From Anthopleura xanthogrammica (lineage: Eukaryota > Cnidaria > Anthozoa > Actiniaria > Actiniidae), in NCBI GenBank assembly GCA_964019055.1, contig OZ025222.1, forward strand, positions 9,146,029 to 9,210,028: 64,000 nt of DNA, in the 5' to 3' direction. Made by a program: the position numbers and the translations under genes. Shown here in pieces: positions 1 to 48,500 of this stretch. The notes below the pieces were generated by a model. The model worked only from the letters and a program-made list of their open reading frames with translations, ran no database searches and was not told the origin of the DNA. Position 1 is the first letter of the stretch, and the number at the start of each line of letters is the position of its first letter.

Positions 1-123
1 TCACGAAGAGAATAATTTTTTATTTCGTTGAGTTTTTTCTTAAGTATTATTATTTTTTCTTTTCAGTTCAGAGCACGTGCCATTCCCTTTACATCATCAC
101 CGCCATGTTGGTGTACCGTTAAC

Positions 124-455
124 CAAATATTAAGCAATTATTGGATGAGGTTGAGCATGATATCGTAAATTATCAAGACCAAGGCCGTGTTATTTCCCGA
201 AGCCGCAGGCTGAGGCGGATAAAACGGCCGAGGTCTTGATATTTGTAAACTAAGAATAAAGATTTAATTATGTTTTCGAAAAAATAGCAAAAGTATTGCC
301 ATTTCCGTAAATGTGACCTTTAAACTCGACATGATATATGTATTATCTGTAGGTAAAACCTATAGATAATACATTTATCATGTCAAGTTCACACGATATC
401 AGGGATTGGCTGAGGGCTCTTGGCCAATCAGAAGCGAGATAGTGAGAAAAATGTA
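124..455 (+). repeat. Dispersed ~320-bp repeat, copy 1
   Basis: This segment matches 60968-61310 on the opposite strand over most of its length. Shared landmarks are a block ending in 'ttaagcaattattgg', a 'gaggttgagcatgat' block, a central 'aagattaa'-type stretch, and a distal 'gattggctgagggct' block followed by 'agcgagatagtgag'. It also holds a short internal hairpin around 340-380 (gataatac / gtattatc). It looks like a non-coding mobile element of unknown class. Confidence 0.55.
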
Positions 456-494
456 GAATAATGCACGTTAGCTTCTTTTGTCATGTACACCAAC

Positions 495-786
495 CCCGGG
501 GGGGGGGGGGGGGGGAATTCCTATAATGGAATATACGGGGATGCTCCGCCCAAAAGGGGTACTTTTTTCAGGCCACACGCAAAGAAAAGGGGTGGAAATT
601 TGTGAGTTTTGGTATCAAAAAGGTAGATTTTCTTTAAAGGTATACGAAAGGAGTACCTTTTGAGGCAAAAAGGTACAAAAAAGGGGTACCGTTTTGCTAA
701 AAATTTGGTATAGAAAAGGGTAGGGAGTCGAGAGTCCGGGCGGAGCATCCCCGTATGAAACGACCCGAAGTACCCCCCCCCCCCCG
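495..786. mobile_element. hAT-like non-autonomous element with poly-G/poly-C ends
   Basis: A 292-bp inverted-repeat element. The left end is CCC followed by a G run (498-515) and the right end is a C run (773-785). Inside these lie a matched pair, 'atacggggatgctccgccc' (533-551) and its reverse complement (738-756). The element is bracketed by a perfect 8-bp direct repeat, 'acaccaac', at 487-494 and 787-794, the target-site duplication size typical of hAT transposases. No transposase is encoded. Short ORFs on both strands are by-products of the inverted symmetry. Confidence 0.65.
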
Positions 787-3700
787 ACACCAACATGGCT
801 GCCATGCCTCTAACCTCGGTTAGCATGTGACATCATTACCGCCATGTGGTTAGCTTGTCTTGTAATTGCTCCACAACATAGCTCTCGTGATAACTCCCTT
901 ATATGCTTAGCTATAAAAGTCAACAGAACCTACGAAACTTAACGCGGTGATAGCGATACAACGAGGTCAAGCACATTAAAAACCTCTTAGTAACAGTTCT
1001 TAAAAGTATTAAATGACCTAGTTCGTGCTTAGACACGCATTGGCCTTAAACACTGACGTCGCTCTTGTACGTTCTCATGCGAAATTACTTCCTAAAAAAA
1101 GCCTTAAATTCTATATATAAATAAAGTCTTGCTTTCTTCATCAAGAAGTGTACGATAGACTCATTTATCTCGTCATATGTTAAGTACAAAAATTACAATC
1201 TTGAAAAACTCGGTTGTCATAAATTTACGAATTAACCAGAAAAATTCTTTATGGTAAAAAAAAAACTTAAAATATATTAACCGTGATTTTACTTAGGATA
1301 AAAAGATGCTTCTAAGATCAATGTTAATTACTTCGAAGCGAAAAAAAAAATAGCAAATGTTTCTAAATATAGTAACAATTGTATTAACCAATCACAAGTC
1401 AGGTATCTTCATGGGTTTACTCAAACTGTCGCAAAACTTAATGAAGGTCATTTTCCCATAATTATGAGCTTTAAAACCTTTTAAAACCGCATGAAATGCT
1501 TAAGAGTAAAATAAAATGTTGAAATTAATTCATTTTTTTTTGCCAACTTTTGAAATAATGTAAAAGTATTTTAAAAACAAGCATGGATATGACCAACTTC
1601 AGTTCAACGAAAAAATTACAAATTTGTTCAAAATTTGTACCAAAAAGTTTGTTTCAAACTTAGACGAGATGGTATTTTTTTCCGGCGGCACAATTTTTCA
1701 AGAAAGAAGGATATTTTAAAAATATTTTGTAATAATTTTGAATGATAAATTTTTACACTTTTCAATTTGATTTAGTACGTGACATCAGAGCATAATAATT
1801 AATCGTACCAAAATTAGTCGGAACATCAAGATAATAATCAAAACATCTAAGCTAATTGAATAAGAAGGCAAAAGCTTAGATAATTAAACGTTAAACATAA
1901 ATTTTAGCGGTATTAAGTTGATGTTTTATGAAGTTTGAGTCGTGGAGTCCTGATTAACTAAAAATGTCCGCCATTTTGAACCCTTCATAAAGTTATGATT
2001 TTTGATAAATATTATTTTAGGATTATAATGTCAGATACAAGTTTTAAAAAAAACCTAAATCAAATTCTACCAAAACTGAGAAAAATAGCTAAGTTTTTAT
2101 TCCAGGTTTGTTTGATAAAGTCTAAATAGTTAGCAAAATTGCGAGTTAGAATTGCCGTTTTGGAACAAACAATGGCTATGCATTGTTTATTTTCATGACA
2201 AAGCACATTTTTAGCTTCAATATCTAATCAAACAAAACTCACTTAAGCTTAAATTGTTGATAAGATACTAATTAAAAAACTTCAATATATATTTGAAGAG
2301 GTTTTGGGCTATAATTTCTATCAAAGAAACTCTGTTTTTAATCCGAATTTAAACTTTTTTGAGCTATCGATGAAAATTAGAACCAGGATTTGAATCGACT
2401 TTGAGAACAAAAGTGAACTTCGACATTGGAAAACAATTAAGTAAAACTATTCCCTCGGACTAAAAGCTTGAAAATTTTCTCTTTAAAGTATAAAAGAATT
2501 TAATTACAATCGTAGAAAAACGTTTAGCTAGACGAACTTTAAAACTACAGGTTTTTTTTGCTTCTTTCGGAACTTCCACGGCAACTACAGCTTCCAACCG
2601 AGAGACAAATTCACAATTCAGTTTTACACAAAAACTCAAGCAATTCTTCCAAGTTTTGAATCAAAATTTATTGTTTTTCTCCTCAAGCCAAAACAAATTA
2701 CATTCCCGGCCGTGACGATTTTGTAAACCAGTTTTAGAATGACCTTCGTAAAGTTGCGTAGAAGGAGGTCCCCTGGTCAGCACCAAAATGGTTTCAACTT
2801 TCGGAAATACCTACTCCACGTCTAACACCTTTGGAAGTATCACAACATAATTGCACTATACTACAACAACTCGGCCGAAAAAGGCTGCATTGATATCAAA
2901 GAAAACTAGCAAATAAAGAATTTTGGTTTGGGTTGGAATAAAAGTCATGTTAAAGCAAGATTGTGTGAAAAATTGCACCGTTTAGGTCAGAAAAGAAGTA
3001 ATGTTCAACGAACTTGCATGTTGAACGCATTCTGCCCTCCGACAAAGAATCAGTGTGAGAACAAAGTTTGAATCCAGGGTGAAAATTTCATCGATTTTCA
3101 ATTCAAATAAAGAGTATTTCATTTAAAAGTTGGCAAAATTCAATGCAGATACTTTATCAATTAACTACAGCAAAATTGTTTATTTAGAGTCAACTACATA
3201 ATGAAAAGTTGAATATCAAATCACTTAATGACTTTGTCTTCTTCACTTCAAACTTTTCTTTCTTAATTGCGTGAATATTTTTATTAAGCTACTTTTAAAT
3301 ACCCGAAATCCTAAAGTCAAAGAAATTTAAAACCAATCCGAGTAATACCCTGTATTTCAAGAGCGGTTAGCTCTGTATGAGCGAATTAGAACAATAGTAT
3401 ATTTATTTGTAATTTGTCTACTCGCTACTCTACCAAGGACAACCTAACAACAAAGTACAACAACTTGAATTCAAAATACTACTACTTTAGGGAATGAAGA
3501 AGTTTTTGCGTATGAAAAATCCTTGAGAGTTATTCTTTTCTATGATTTAAACGCAAGAAAGTTTCTTAAATGAATAATGCCTCGTAGTTGTCGGATGTGG
3601 TTAGGTTAGAGCTTTGGCTTTGTTTGTTTGATGAAGGATTCATTCAAAGTCTTTATGAATCAAATGTTATCGTAAGATCAGTATATGAATCTCTGGATGC

Positions 3701-3829
3701 AAGTCTCGACATGCTCGGAGCTATGAAACGCAATTTCAGTGCCGATATTTTCAAAAGCAAAGAAAATAAAGAAACCTAACTAAGAAAGCATGGATCGTTA
3801 ATTACTATAAATACTAAATTCAAACTTAC

Positions 3830-4332
3830 CTTTCGTCTGAAGCGTTTCCACAGAAAATTCCATAGTCCAAACCAAGATCTGCATCGATATTTTCAGTCGC
3901 TAAGCCTTATAACAAAGAAAAATAGATCGTAAGCTTGAAGGAATGAAATTCGCAGATCAATCTTCGAACATTTCACCACGCTCTCTTATAACTTACTAAG
4001 AGCTGCAGCTTGGAGACCATAAACATCTTCTGGAATTTCCATATTACGTTTAAATGGGTCAAATTTATCTAGTTGACAATCAAAGCCATTAAAATGCTCA
4101 CGGACTCTGAGAGAATGGTAAGATTGAAAGCTAAAGGATACGAAAGATATCTTTTCTTCAAGGCCCGTTCGCAGTATTAGTATAGAGGCTTCTTAAGATT
4201 TACATTACCGTTTCGTAATATTTAAAAGTATTGTATAACATAGAGTTGATTGACAACAAACTTGCACGTGACAGCGCTGTTTCCTGTAAGGGATTCATTA
4301 GGTCAAAGCAGGTAACTCTTTGCAAAGAATCT
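3830..4332 (-). CDS. Unrecognised gene, three internal exons
   Basis: Three minus-strand exons fit together: 4332-4204, 4106-3997 and 3905-3830. Each has an AG acceptor and a GTAAN donor, and codons split across the junctions rejoin in one frame. The joined fragment is about 104 residues, starting DSLQRVTCFDLM, passing through VREHFNGFDCQLDKF and DVYGLQAAAL, and ending GIFCGNASDE. I do not recognise the family and see no signal peptide or membrane segment. The upstream exon is not identified. The downstream exon probably ends very soon: the next acceptors, near 3784-3790 or 3721, lead within a few codons to a stop, so this may be the C-terminus. Coding status is inferred from splice-phase consistency only. 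Confidence 0.45.
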
Positions 4333-4804
4333 CTAAAAGTTGCATCATGAAAGTCTGAATTTTTTTGAGTCCTTCTGCTCAAAAGTCTAAAGATTTTTTT
4401 CGTCTAGGGTGTTTGAATTGAAGGTTTATTTTGGAAACAAAGACGTCGTAGTTGACGGAGTTCCCGACTGATCGAGTGGTTCCCGCTGAGAAGACATCGC
4501 AGTCATTGAAACTTAATCTTCAGTGTCAGCGTCTGAAGATTTATACAGAGGATTGTGTTACAAGTTGAAGGAAATACCCGGGAAAAACTGTACAAGTCTG
4601 TATATGGAATAATCACTTCAGAACCACGAGGGGTGGGCGAGGGAGGATGGCTGCCCCCCCCCCCCCTTAAAATTTTCGGATCGAGCCCTTTTTTCTTTGA
4701 TGTATGATGTCAATGCCACTGGCGTAGGGAGGGGGCGACCACATGCAAATGCCCCCTAGATCCTGGGTCCTCGCTAAGCCACTGTAGGAGAGATGAAGAT
4801 ATGA

Positions 4805-4880
4805 GTGGATGGATGGATGGATGGATGGATGGATGGATGGATGGATGGATGGATGGATGGATGGATGGATGGATGGATGG
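4805..4880. repeat. (ATGG)n microsatellite
   Basis: About 19 uninterrupted tetranucleotide units. The open frames on both strands here (repeated WMDG or SIHP) are simple translations of the repeat. Confidence 0.95.
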
Positions 4881-4881
4881 A

Positions 4882-5090
4882 TCTTGTCCCACAAAAAAAA
4901 CTACAGAGTATTTGTTTCAAACTGAGTACTACAAGGATTACGAGGCAATTTTATTTTATTTTCAAAGGACAGTAAACAATTCAAACAACTTATAACCAAT
5001 TTTCCGCGATGAGAGTTTGAATTCTGAGATATTCTAGCTAATTTGTTGAGCTTGTGGGCCATAGCAACGGTAACTAAGGGAAGTCGGAAC
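4882..5090 (+). repeat. Dispersed ~210-bp repeat, copy 1 (pair at 18697)
   Basis: Starts at 'cttgtcccacaa' and ends near 'gtaactaaggg'. It aligns in reverse to 18697-18910, sharing 'acaaggattacgagg', 'ttattttcaaaggacagt' and 'agaatat'-type blocks in the same order. A non-coding miniature element is likely. Confidence 0.5.
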
Positions 5091-5213
5091 CCTTAATTAC
5101 GATCGAAATTGAATCTTTACGCGTGTCATTGGCCGAAATCAAGGTCCCAAGCTCATCGACCTTTTCCGGTGTCTAAATCCTGGTTTAAACTAGCGATGCA
5201 AGCATAAAGCCGA

Positions 5214-5426
5214 TGTTACACGAATCGATTTGCAATGACGATATTTCGCGGAACGCTGAACGTCATTTTCAGTTGCGAGGTTTTGACTTCAGATCAGAAA
5301 CTCGCAACGTGTTGCCTGAAGTCGAAGTTACTCTAAAAATCGTTTTATCTGGCATGTTACATGGTATAACCTTTCGCGCAACGGCGTATCGCGAAAAATC
5401 GTCGTTGCAAATCGTTTCGTGTAACA
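5214..5426. mobile_element. Miniature inverted-repeat element with ~37-bp ends
   Basis: The left end 'tgttacacgaatcgatttgc' and the right end 'gcaaatcgtttcgtgtaaca' are inverted copies that continue inward to cgcg. I could not identify a convincing target duplication. Overlapping ORFs on both strands (5213-5470 and 5269-5457) arise from this symmetry and are not genes. Confidence 0.6.
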
Positions 5427-5553
5427 TGGGTTTAAGTAAAACGACATACGCAAGCACATACCGTACTTAAAGGATGAATGAATGTTTTGTTGTTCAAATA
5501 TGAAGGGATTGACTAAAAGTAAGAGACTATATATGCTAGCGTCGCTAGTGTTA

Positions 5554-5767
5554 CAGTGAGGACACTCGAACCATGAACACTTGATATTTTTATATTTTTT
5601 ATTTTATGAACTTTCTACTGCTTCAAACCTTCTGAAAATGAAGCACGGAACTCAAATAATCTTATTGTTCAAAGTAAATCATATTTCCAATCGATTCACA
5701 CAAGGGATAAAGGAGAAAAAAGTGTGAAAAAAACCTCAAAGTGTTCACGGTTCGAGTGTCCTCAGCG
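5554..5767 (+). mobile_element. Mariner-like MITE (family M1), copy 1
   Basis: Terminal inverted repeats begin CAGTGAGGACACTCGAACC and the element is flanked by TA on both sides, the signature of Tc1/mariner insertion. The second copy lies inverted at 15125-15332 and shares the interior ('aagcacggaactcaaa', 'aatcgattcacacaaggg'). It is about 214 bp with no coding capacity. Confidence 0.7.
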
Positions 5768-6039
5768 TAACCAGGCTGAACCTTTCTTAATTCTTGCCTA
5801 ACTTTTATATTGTTAGCATTGTTTTCTATAAGTGTGTTTACCTTGTGTCTACCCTGATCCCAAAGGTTGTTCCACCCACGTTTACGTAAATATATATCTT
5901 TTCAACTCTCTGCAGAATCACTGCAGGGGGAGAAAATTTCATCGGATGTGACGAGAGGTTAGGAAAATAAAGAAGCCTTCGTTTGTTAGCTAGCTAGGAA
6001 AGGGGGGAGAGCCTGGCAAAAAACTTACGCGTGTATACT

Positions 6040-6420
6040 TCTTCCGATTCTCGTTCTCCTAATTCTTCTTCTTCTCCTTCTTGTTGATCTTGTAGTTCTT
6101 ACTGTTCTTGTGGTTGTTGTTGTTGTCGTTATTCTTGTTGTTTCTAGTGTTGTCGTTGTTGTTGTTTGTGTTGTTGTTCTTGTTATTGTGGTGTTGTTGT
6201 TCTTGTCGTTATTCTTGTTGTCGTTGTTACTGCTAGTGTTGTTATTGTAATTGTGGTTGTTCTTGTTCTTGTCGTTATTCTTGTTGTCGTTGTTGCTGCT
6301 AGTGTTGTTTGTTGTTCTAGTGTTGTTGTTGTTGCTGCTAGCGTTGTGGTTATTCTTGTTGTCGTTGTTGTTGCTAGTGTTGCTGTTGTTCTTGTGGTTA
6401 TTGTTGTTTTGCAACAAATC
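6040..6420. repeat. Compound (TTG/TTC)n microsatellite
   Basis: Imperfect triplets dominated by gtt and ctt with scattered gct. The Asn/Thr-rich (minus) and Val/Leu-rich (plus) open frames are translations of the repeat. Confidence 0.9.
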
Positions 6421-6953
6421 CTGCCACGAAGAAAAAGTACGCTACGCCACCTGTGCTTCCCTATAAACTAGTAGAGATATTCTAATTCAGGGAATGACAC
6501 GTGGTCTAAAATGAAAAAGCATTACATCCAAGGTAGAGTCTATTTTTAATTTGTTTCAGCAAAAGCCCATCACCGTTTAACATCCCGTCACAGCAAGCTA
6601 TCTACATACTTTACAGTCAACGCAGAACTGTGTGGGACGATAAAATAAACCGAATTGTTTTGAAACAAACTTCGAAAAGGAAATGTATTTAGTCTAGTAT
6701 ACTCACAAAACTATAGTCGTATGGTACATCATGTATGGTACAAACACGTGGATCACCAAATACATTTATTGGTAGGAGTCAAATAATGTGCAGCATACGA
6801 CGTTCCTACCTTTCAGCAATAATAAGAAAAGTTTTCGTAGAAATGCTAGTTAGTTAACTACTCAATGTTATAATCGAATCTACTAGTCAGGTTACTTTAA
6901 ACATTTTGCTATAGCATAATATTTACCAGTACAGATGAATCTCCAGGAATGTA

Positions 6954-7014
6954 GTCAGGTCTGTTAGCGACAAAAATAGCGAAGATCGTGCACTGTTGAG
7001 TACAAGCACTTGGA
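6954..7014 (+). repeat. 60-bp dispersed repeat, copy 1
   Basis: The block containing 'agtcaggtctgttagcgac' and 'agtacaagcac' recurs in the same orientation at 12572-12632 with about three substitutions. The flanks differ, so these look like fragments of a larger old element. Confidence 0.6.
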
Positions 7015-7646
7015 AAAGTGACGGGGAGGGGGATTTTGGGTGAGTACTTTCAATTTGTCCAGGAGAACCGGTAATATCGGCTGGAATACAAAGGGAACTG
7101 TCACTTTTTCGTAACTTCCAACCGAATTAGTGGAACACCTTTCGAGCTTGTCGAGCTTGTCCAGCCATTCTGGTTGGTACGAACCAACTGGAATTGCCTG
7201 AACCATTAGAGAATTTCTTGTAATTTCTCAGGCCCAGTTCTCTAGTTCGCGCGTTCACGACAAACAAATTCAAGATGGCGGACCATCAGGTGTATAGTTG
7301 GTTTGAACTGTTCCATTAGAACCGTTCTTGTCTCAGTTTCATCAACCGGTTATTATGGACAGGTGGAAAATACCCTTCGTAAAACCGCGTGTAAAAACCT
7401 TGGCAGGAGAGAGAAACCAGGGAGTGATATTTCATTTTTTATTAAATATTGATTAGTCCTAACACACCTATTGTAATATATACAAATAGTAAATGCTTTA
7501 ACAGAACCAGGACATTTTTGATTCTATTTACAAATTGGAATACAACATTAATCAAAACGCTTTCCTTCTCATCTTTCGTTTTAGATGTTTTTTTTAAGGG
7601 CGACTATTTCAACTTCAACGCAGACAAAAAACTATAACGGCTTTAC

Positions 7647-7786
7647 ACACCCCTTGAAGGAAGTCGAAATGCAGCTCAATTTGGAGGACAATAAAATAGG
7701 TCCAGATACTTTCAGGAGATTGATTTTTTTGTTTTGTTTTATCCACCAAATTGAGCTGCTTTGACGTCACGTGAAAGGGGTCTATT
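7647..7786. mobile_element. Inverted-repeat element (family T), copy 1
   Basis: Near-palindromic segment with ends resembling 'accccttg' and 'aaaggggtct'. Its arms carry 'cagctcaatttggaggaca' and, inverted, 'ccaccaaattgagctgct'. Two further copies are at 30217-30354 and 49001-49142, and a half copy is near 28487. Confidence 0.6.
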
Positions 7787-8164
7787 GTCATATTACTACT
7801 GCAAGCGATGCATGTCATTAGAGTAGGGCTGGCCTTACACGGTACTGGACGAATTTTTAACTGTTCGAGAAGTTGTACGTTTTTAGGCATTTCGTTTACC
7901 TGGAACTGTGGAACTAAGTCAGACAAGAATTCAAATACCCAACCATGCAGATTTGATAACTAGTTCTGTGCAAGTGGTATGTACTGGTCACATTTTTGAA
8001 TAGTTAAAAATTTGTTCGGTATCGTGTGAGGTTAGTCTAATGCCGTTGGCCTAAACATGATTATCGAATGGCTTTTAAATATCACAAATCCCAACTACGC
8101 CAAGGTAGAGAAGATTGCATCTTATCCCAGCACCAGCTTTGATCTCCATCATATGAAGGCTGAT

Positions 8165-8331
8165 TTTACACGGTACAATTTTTTCCTCATTCACAACTGT
8201 CGCTACAACTTTTTTCTTTTCGTACACAACAGTTGTGAGAGCAGGTCTATTTACACGACGCGATACGTGTTGTAAGCATAGCGTAAGCAGATATCATGCG
8301 ACAGTTGTAAACAAAAGTTGTACCGTGTAAA
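8165..8331. mobile_element. Inverted-repeat element, 'tttacacggtacaa' ends
   Basis: A 167-bp element with matching inverted ends and secondary inverted blocks ('acaactgtcgc' against 'gcgacagttgt'). No coding capacity is seen. Confidence 0.55.
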
Positions 8332-8481
8332 TTGGACTTAACGAGTCCAGTACTCCCAAATGCAACAGTCCCCCCCAGCTTTCTTTGGGTTTCAAAATTG
8401 ATAGGTACATTTGTTTGATAAAGATTATTTCCCTCCAGAATCCGGGGGGGGGGGGGGGGAGAGTTTTTTTTGTTGGGTCGG

Positions 8482-44552
<36,071 letters not shown>

Positions 44553-45550
44553 AGCTTCTCAGGGGCGAAGGAAGCATAGAAGGTGGGATATTTTAGAGTT
44601 TTTTGGGTGGATTTTTTGGTGTTTTTCCGTGGTTTTCGAGCGGGAAGAATCAACGTACAACAAGAATATTTGAAATGGAGAAATACTAGACACCACGTGA
44701 TGCGAACTGACCAATCATGGCAGCGCTAGTACCAGGGATTAGTGATCTAAGGTACAAAGGAATCCCATGAGTAACTGTGACAATGATGTGTTCGATCAGT
44801 GTGTTGTAAAAGAGAGAAGAGAAGAGAAGAGAAGAGAAGAGAAGAGGACAGGATAGGACAGGACAGAAGAGAAAAGAAGAGAACAGAAGAGAAAAGAAGA
44901 GAAAAGAAGAGAAAAGAAGAGAAAAGAAGAGAAAAGAAGAGAAAAGAAGAGAAAAGAAGAGAACAGAAGAGAAAAGAAGAGAAAAGAAGAGAAAAGAAGA
45001 GAAAAGAAGAGAACAGAAGAGAACAGAAGAGAACAGAAGAGAAAAGAAGAGAACAGAAGAGAAAAGAAGAGAACAGAAGAGAACAGAAGAGAACAGAAGA
45101 GAAGAGAACAGAAGCTAGTGAAAATAATGCTCTGAGCTGAAAAGGAAATTCTAGAAGCTATAGAACTATTTTTAAAACTAAAAAAGAAACTGAAAAAAAG
45201 GAAGTAATAATTAAAGAAAACTAATAGCAAATACTCTTGAGAATGAAAGCAAATTTTGATTTATTATTACTTCCGGTCCATCTTAACGTGCCGATCACAT
45301 GATATGTATGACGTAATTTGATTCGTGCTTCTAAACCAACACAGCGTGATTCATTCGTGTCGGCTTCATTTGTATTTTATTCACAGCTGAGACATCAGCT
45401 TTAGAGAAATCCAAGAATTTTATTCCGATTGCCACGAAACTTCTAGGTATTAATCCTAAACTCAAGGACATTTAACAGTGTAAAAATCGTTGAGATCGCG
45501 TTTATTTTTCTATGTAAAAAAGACAAACGAACTCAACCAGAATTCATCAC
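44553..45550. promoter_or_regulatory. Divergent CKAP5 / SLC49A4 intergenic region
   Basis: The start codons of CKAP5 (minus) and the SLC49A4-like gene (plus) are 998 bp apart with no gene between them, so both promoters and 5' UTRs must lie here unless upstream non-coding exons exist. I see no convincing TATA box or CpG island. About 300 bp is the purine repeat at 44812-45115. The shared promoter is inferred from geometry. Confidence 0.45.
44812..45115 (+). repeat. 10-bp purine repeat (gaagagaaaa type)
   Basis: About 30 units alternating gaagagaaaa and gaagagaaca, with gaagagaaga at the edges. One strand is almost pure purine. Lys/Glu/Arg-rich (plus) and Ser/Leu/Phe-rich (minus) frames are translations of the repeat. 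Confidence 0.94.
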
Positions 45551-48500
45551 ATGGCTGCAATTAGTGGGAAATCCTACGACGAACGAGAAAGCCTACTGAA
45601 ATCAGAAAACAGGCCGTATCTATCTATAGGATCTGTCCACCAAGGCACGTGTAAAGTCTACAAAAGACGCTGGTATATTCTTCTGATTTTTTCCTTCGTC
45701 GCTGCTCTTAATAATGTCATATGGAATGCTTGGGGGCCGATACAAGGCACTTCTCAGGTCGTATTTGGATGGAATAATACTATTATTACTCTGTTAGCTG
45801 ACTGGGGACCTATTTCTTATGTCGTTGCTGTCCTTCCAATGTCTTGGCTGATGGATGTAAAAGGTAAGGAAGCTTGCAGCTCAACTTAAAAAGCGACATA
45901 GTTGATATAGATTATGTAAATCACTTGTTTATCCTATTCATTCACGAAACGCTTTGAAATATTATTACAAGTTTAACTAATAATTCTTAGCAAGAAGAGA
46001 TGGGAATAACGCTCTTAAAATCTAACTTTTAATTATACATACAGAAATAATAAGCATAGATGAAGATATTTCTAAGGTTGTGCAATAGTGCACAAGATGG
46101 GTGACCAGTCATTAGTCTATCACGAGAACTTCCATCCTTGATTCGGCTGACTAACTGATCAAATTCTATAGAAATAAAAGCTCGCATTGAATATTGATAC
46201 AAAATATTCATAATGTGCATATGTTTATGGTTCATGAAAGCGAAGGAATATAATTTTTTTAGGCTCATAAGTATTTTCATGGATCTAAGATCCATGGTAT
46301 TTTTTCTGCGTGCACTGGAACACGATGTCATCTTCACCATGTTCACCTTTCAAATCGAGTCACGCGCACGTATTTCCGGTTAACAATAGTCACTGGGCTG
46401 TCTGTGGAAGGGCTGATCCAGTCAGGGCATGGTTAACTCATAGATCGAACCCTGAAACAACCTCTGGGCTGATCTATTAAGTCAGGGCATGACTAACTCA
46501 CAGATTGAACCCTGAAACAACCTCTGGGCTGATCTAAGTCAGGGCATGGCTAACTCACAGATAGAACCCTGAAACAACCTCTGGGCTGATCTAAGTCAGG
46601 GCATGGCTAACTCACAGATAGAACCCTGAAACAACCTCTGGGCTGATCTAAGTCAGGGCATGGCTAACTCACAGACAGAACCCTGAAACAACCTCTGGGC
46701 TGATCTAAGTCAGGGCATGGCTAACTCACAGATAGAACCCTGAAACAACCTCTGGGCTGATCTAAGTCAGGGCACGGCTAACTCACAGATTGAACCCTGA
46801 AACAACCTCTGGGCTGATCTAAGTCAGGGCATGGCTAACTCACAGATTGAACCCTGGAACAACCTCTGGGCTGATCTATGTCAGGGCATGGTTAACTCAC
46901 AGATAGAACCCTGAAACAACCTCTGGGCTGATCCAAGTCGGTGCACAGTTTACTCATAGACTGAATGTGAATTTTACAGCGCGACGCGCCTTACCGTGGC
47001 CACCCTGCCAAAGTTTCGTACAAGTACGATAAATCACTTCTTGCAAAGAATTTCCACATGAAAAAGAATGCCTACGAAAGTATTAAGTGTTAGCAAGCCA
47101 AAAGAGCAAAACTGGTTTTAGAAATAGAGATTTTTAAGCATTTTCTTCAAGTTCTTGCTCCGAAGTTCAAATATTTGCGGTAACAACAAAGCAAGTTAAC
47201 ATGCAAATTTACAGATTCTCACTTTCTGATTGGCTAACTTGTAAAAAAAGTTTGTTGGGTGGCTACGGTAAGGCGCGTCGCGCTGTAAGTGTGTTGATCG
47301 AGCTTTGCAGAGTGAGGAAAATCGGAAAAAAACCCTTGAATCAAGGGATTGACCTAACAAACACAAAAGTAAATCTCCACTTTTCTTTCAGGTCTCAGAA
47401 CTTCAGTTGTTCTTGCTGCCTTTTTTGAGTTCATTGGAGCTGGTTTAAGGTGCATTCCACTGGACAACCATTCCCAGTCAATCCTTATTCACCTAGGGCA
47501 ATTTATAACTGGACTTGGCGGACCCGTTGCCATGGCAGCACCTCCATTAGTCTCTGCTGCATGGTTCCCCCCATCACAACGAACAACTGCCACCGCCATC
47601 TCATCACTTGCTTGTTATAGTGGCACAGCTTTATCATTTGTTATTGGACCCCTTATGGTACAAGATGTTGGAGAACTATTCAAAAAAAACTCTTCCGAAG
47701 GCATCAATTATCATATACTTAGAAAAAGTCTTAATGCTACTCAAATCAGAGAATACAAACATCAAATAATGAACTTTATGTATCTGGAATTTGGAGTCAC
47801 AGCTCTAGTCTTTCTTTGTGTACTAATATACTTCCCAAAAAAACCACAACTGCCTCCAAGTATTACTGCTGCCATTGGTCGACTTGACTTCTCTCTAGGT
47901 TTTAAAACTCTTATGAGGAAGAAACGCTTTTGGCTGCTAGTATTTATTTATGGTGTGTCTACTGGCGTGTATGGAGGTTGGTGTTCAGTTTTGGATTTGA
48001 ATTTGTCTGCTTTTAATATTGATCAAAAGATGGCTGGATGGCTTGGATTTGGAGCTGTAGTTGCTGGTTCTATATCTGGAATATCTTTGTCAATGTAAGT
48101 AAGAATATTATTATTGAAATTTTGATAATTTTGATACTGAAATTTTAAACCAATTTTGGGAATCGAACCCAGGTCATATTGGTCATAAAAACCAGTGCCC
48201 TCAGTGCCACATCACCCATGCTTTCATGAATTTGGCTGCAACTCTACTTTTCTCAGTTTCATTTACTTTATATTTTTCTTTCAGATTTGCAGACCACTTC
48301 ACACGCCACATGAAAAGCATCATAATCGGACTAATGATTGGTGCATCTGTCTCTCTTATTCTCTTTACTCTGATCTGTGACAACGTCTTACCCAAATGGA
48401 ACGTCCTTCTCTACATCACAAGTATCCTTGGTGGCTTCTTCGTCAATGGTTCCATCCCTCTCTTCTTTGAACTAGCTGTAGAATCAACCTATCCCATCGC

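Larger units (their letters stand above)
1..3829. other. AT-rich region without a recognised gene
   Basis: I found no exon chain with coding potential here. The short open frames are no longer than expected by chance and show no conserved motif. Apart from the dispersed repeat at 124-455 and the hAT-like element at 495-786, the stretch from about 800 to 3800 looks like unique, homopolymer-rich intergenic sequence. The final exon or 3' UTR of the gene at 3830-4332 should lie within roughly 3550-3800. Confidence 0.5.

Noticed and set aside
5213..5470. Overlapping ORFs of 85 and 62 codons on opposite strands
   Set aside because: They mirror each other because the region is an inverted-repeat element.
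44796..45230. Lys/Glu/Arg ORF and Leu/Phe/Ser ORF
   Set aside because: Both strands of the 10-bp purine repeat; no other coding evidence.
46029..46346. 105-codon minus-strand ORF in SLC49A4 intron 1
   Set aside because: No recognisable domain, composition like the surrounding intron, and a position within an intron on the opposite strand; not enough support.
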